Under the pieces are notes generated by a model. That model did not search any database. It worked only from the letters and a program-made list of their open reading frames with translations, and was not told the DNA's origin. A stretch of DNA of 64,000 nucleotides from DASRDR01 sp963812945 [NCBI: uncultured Candidatus Rokubacteria bacterium]. GTDB lineage: Bacteria; Methylomirabilota; Methylomirabilia; Rokubacteriales. Below, one piece after another: positions 62,737-64,000 of the stretch (its first letter is position 1; each line of letters opens with the position of its first letter). Where the stretch lies: NCBI GenBank assembly GCA_963812945.1, contig CAWEXD010000008.1, positions 496,001 through 560,000 of the forward strand, given 5' to 3'. A program made the translations under genes and the position numbers.

Positions 62737-63246
62737 ATGACGGTCTCTCGCGACAACTCCAAGGCGGTTTACCAGGGGATCAAGTCCGCGGGCATCCGCT
62801 TCCTGACGGCGCTGCCCGAGACCTGGCTGGTGTATCTCCTCCAGTTGGCGGACGACGATCCCGAGATGGCGCTGGTCGAGGTCGCCAAGGAGGAGGAGGC
62901 GATCGGCATCGCCGCCGGCGCGTACTTCGCCGGCGCGAAGAACGCTCTCCTCATGCAGAATCACGGCTTCCTCGCCAGCATCAACGGGATCGTGTCGCTC
63001 GCCATGCTCTATCGGATCCCGCTCGTGATGCTGGTCGCGCACCGCGGGCACTTCGGCGAGCCCTACCCCTGGCACACGCAGGGCGGCATCGTGACGGAGC
63101 CCGTGCTCCGGGCGCTCGGGCTTCCGTTCGAGCACGCGCGCGATCCCAGCCGCGTCGGCCAGCAGATCCGGGACGCACAGGCGCTCGCCTGGTCGTCCCT
63201 GGGGCCGGTCGCGCTGCTCCTGTCGCGCGATCTCATGGAGGACTGA
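62737..63246 (+). CDS. TPP-dependent decarboxylase, alpha (PYR) subunit, sulfopyruvate/phosphonopyruvate-decarboxylase type
   Basis: 169 aa. The PYR domain of split TPP enzymes: GIRFLTALPETWLVYLLQL, VEVAKEEEAIGIAAGAYFAG with the catalytic Glu of the family in EEEA, and LLMQNHGFLASINGIVSLAM. It matches ComD-like sulfopyruvate-decarboxylase alpha chains. It pairs with the next gene for TPP binding; the keto-acid substrate is unknown. No coenzyme-M genes are present, so that pathway is not implied. Confidence 0.82.
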   Translation: MTVSRDNSKAVYQGIKSAGIRFLTALPETWLVYLLQLADDDPEMALVEVAKEEEAIGIAAGAYFAGAKNALLMQNHGFLASINGIVSLAMLYRIPLVMLVAHRGHFGEPYPWHTQGGIVTEPVLRALGLPFEHARDPSRVGQQIRDAQALAWSSLGPVALLLSRDLMED

Positions 63247-63288
63247 CCTGACTGCCATGATCGCGCGCCTCTGGCGACGAGCGATTCC

Positions 63289-63867
63289 GTGAAGCGCGCC
63301 GACTGCGTGGCGGCGCTCTACCCGGAGCTGGGCGACCGGCTTGTCGTGACGATCATGGGGGCGACCGCCCAGGAGCTCTACGACCTGGGCCACCGCGAGA
63401 CCTTCTTCTACCTCCAGCACGCGATGGGACTGGCGTCGTCCATCGGGCTCGGGCTCGCGCTGAACCGGCCGGAGGCGCGGGTGGTCGTCCTCGACGGCGA
63501 CGGCTCGGTGCTCATGAACCTGGGGGGCCTGGCGACGCTCGGCCGCTACCGGCCGCCAAACCTGACGCACATCGTCTTCGACAACGAGAGCCTGCTCTCG
63601 ACCGGCGGCTTCGTGTCCCATACCGCGTCGGGCCGCGTCGACCTGGCCGCGATCGCGCGCGGTGCCGGCTGCCCGCGGGTCCTCCCGGCCCACACGGTCT
63701 TCCAGTTCATGGAGGCGGTGGCCGAGGCCTTCGCCGCCGACGAGATGACGACCATCGTCGCGAAGGTCGAGGCGGTCGGGCCCGACCAGTTCCACATGGA
63801 CCTCGCGCTGCCCGAGAACGCGTTCCGCTTCCGCCGGGCCGCCTCCGGAGGATCGGTCCCCCGGTGA
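63289..63867 (+). CDS. TPP-dependent decarboxylase, beta (PP) subunit
   Basis: 192 aa. The TPP/metal motif is VVLDGDGSVLMNLGGLATLG (GDG, then Asn about 26 residues later in HIVFDNESLLSTGG). The protein matches ComE-like or phosphonopyruvate-decarboxylase C-terminal chains. GTG 63289 begins MKRADCVAAL. Together with the upstream subunit it makes one enzyme; the FAD oxidoreductases on either side suggest an amine or amino-acid catabolic path. The stop lies four bases before the next ATG. Confidence 0.84.
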   Translation: MKRADCVAALYPELGDRLVVTIMGATAQELYDLGHRETFFYLQHAMGLASSIGLGLALNRPEARVVVLDGDGSVLMNLGGLATLGRYRPPNLTHIVFDNESLLSTGGFVSHTASGRVDLAAIARGAGCPRVLPAHTVFQFMEAVAEAFAADEMTTIVAKVEAVGPDQFHMDLALPENAFRFRRAASGGSVPR

Positions 63868-63871
63868 CCTG

Positions 63872-64000
63872 ATGCCGCTCCGGACGGTGGTCGTCGGCGG
63901 GGGGATCGCCGGGCTTTCCCTGGCACGCGAGCTCACCCGCCGCGGGCTGGCGGTGACCGTGCTGGAGCGGACGACCAAGATTGCCACCGTCGGCGCGGGG
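63872..64000 (+). CDS. FAD-dependent monooxygenase-like gene, 5' end only
   Basis: 43 codons visible: MPLRTVVVGGGIAGLSLARE shows the FAD dinucleotide fold, then VTVLERTTKI and VGAG, typical of aromatic hydroxylases (UbiH/salicylate-hydroxylase-like). The gene runs past the window edge. It is the fourth gene of the cluster, four bases after the TPP beta chain. Confidence 0.78.
   Translation, partial: MPLRTVVVGGGIAGLSLARELTRRGLAVTVLERTTKIATVGAG

Noticed and set aside
62737-63867. Coenzyme M biosynthesis (ComDE) as a pathway call
   Set aside because: Only the decarboxylase-type subunits are present; other com genes are absent and the family is used in several pathways, so only the enzyme type is stated.

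Overview
This is a GC-rich (visibly about two-thirds G+C or more), gene-dense bacterial chromosome segment with short intergenic gaps, many 4-base start/stop overlaps (ATGA, GTGA), Shine-Dalgarno sites of the GGAGG type and frequent GTG/TTG starts. I see no rRNA, tRNA, CRISPR array, transposase or phage gene. The gene set (acyl-CoA dehydrogenase, benzoate-type CoA ligase, split ETF with an Fe-S oxidoreductase, LigAB-type and intradiol ring-cleavage dioxygenases, several orphan amidohydrolases, CHAT and CHASE2 proteins) suits an uncultured soil heterotroph. My best guess is a Rokubacteria/Methylomirabilota-like lineage, but this is inferred from gene content only, without any phylogenetic marker.

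Layout. 0-13 kb: end of a membrane protein, an acyl-CoA dehydrogenase coupled to a periplasmic binding protein (minus strand), a UxaA-type sugar-acid dehydratase, TrkA, an alkaline-phosphatase-superfamily hydrolase with a Nudix protein, a His/Gly-rich secreted protein, a transglutaminase-like protein, an MFS permease and a carrier-protein-like gene without the usual serine. 12-16.5 kb: a secreted beta-helix protein, a small secreted protein, a decayed area holding a duplicated piece of an M20 amidase gene, the intact amidase (apparently starting with CTG) and an HD protein.

16.8-24.4 kb: a five-gene minus-strand operon (old-yellow-enzyme/2,4-dienoyl-CoA-reductase-like protein, EtfA, membrane Fe-S oxidoreductase, EtfB, benzoate-CoA-ligase-like protein). 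Its likely role is feeding electrons from acyl-CoA or aromatic-CoA oxidation through ETF into the quinone pool. 24.5-34.4 kb: EVE protein, DRR-motif protein, a double metallo-beta-lactamase-fold protein, an ANTAR regulator whose receiver lacks its Asp, an outer-membrane porin-like protein, a tandem Usp protein, an M20D amidohydrolase, and coupled GNAT and Pcm genes.

34.4-40.3 kb: a compact signalling module: CHASE2-adenylate/guanylate cyclase, FecR-like/TPR protein, and a 958-residue TPR-CHAT protease-like protein with an intact His/Cys pair. 40.6-51.1 kb: a surface-polysaccharide island (GDP-fucose-synthase-like epimerase, Wzm/Wzt-type ABC exporter, four GT2 glycosyltransferases including one fused to FkbM methyltransferase, and a polytopic membrane protein). 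The epimerase-exporter part looks less GC-rich than its surroundings. 51-55 kb: a HbpS/GlcG protein, a ring-cleavage operon (intradiol dioxygenase, LigA-like, LigB-like), a secreted histidine phosphatase and a DUF3500-type Tat protein. 55-64 kb: CYTH-CHAD, HdeD-like and MltF-like proteins, a lipoprotein, a neutral-ceramidase-like protein, then a plus-strand cluster of a DAO-type FAD oxidoreductase, two subunits of a TPP-dependent decarboxylase and the start of a FAD monooxygenase-like gene that runs off the window.

Two copies of a 76-77 base inverted repeat (22354-22430 and 29366-29441) each fill the whole gap between two tandem minus-strand genes and supply the apparent start region of the downstream gene. 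This is the clearest non-coding structure in the window.
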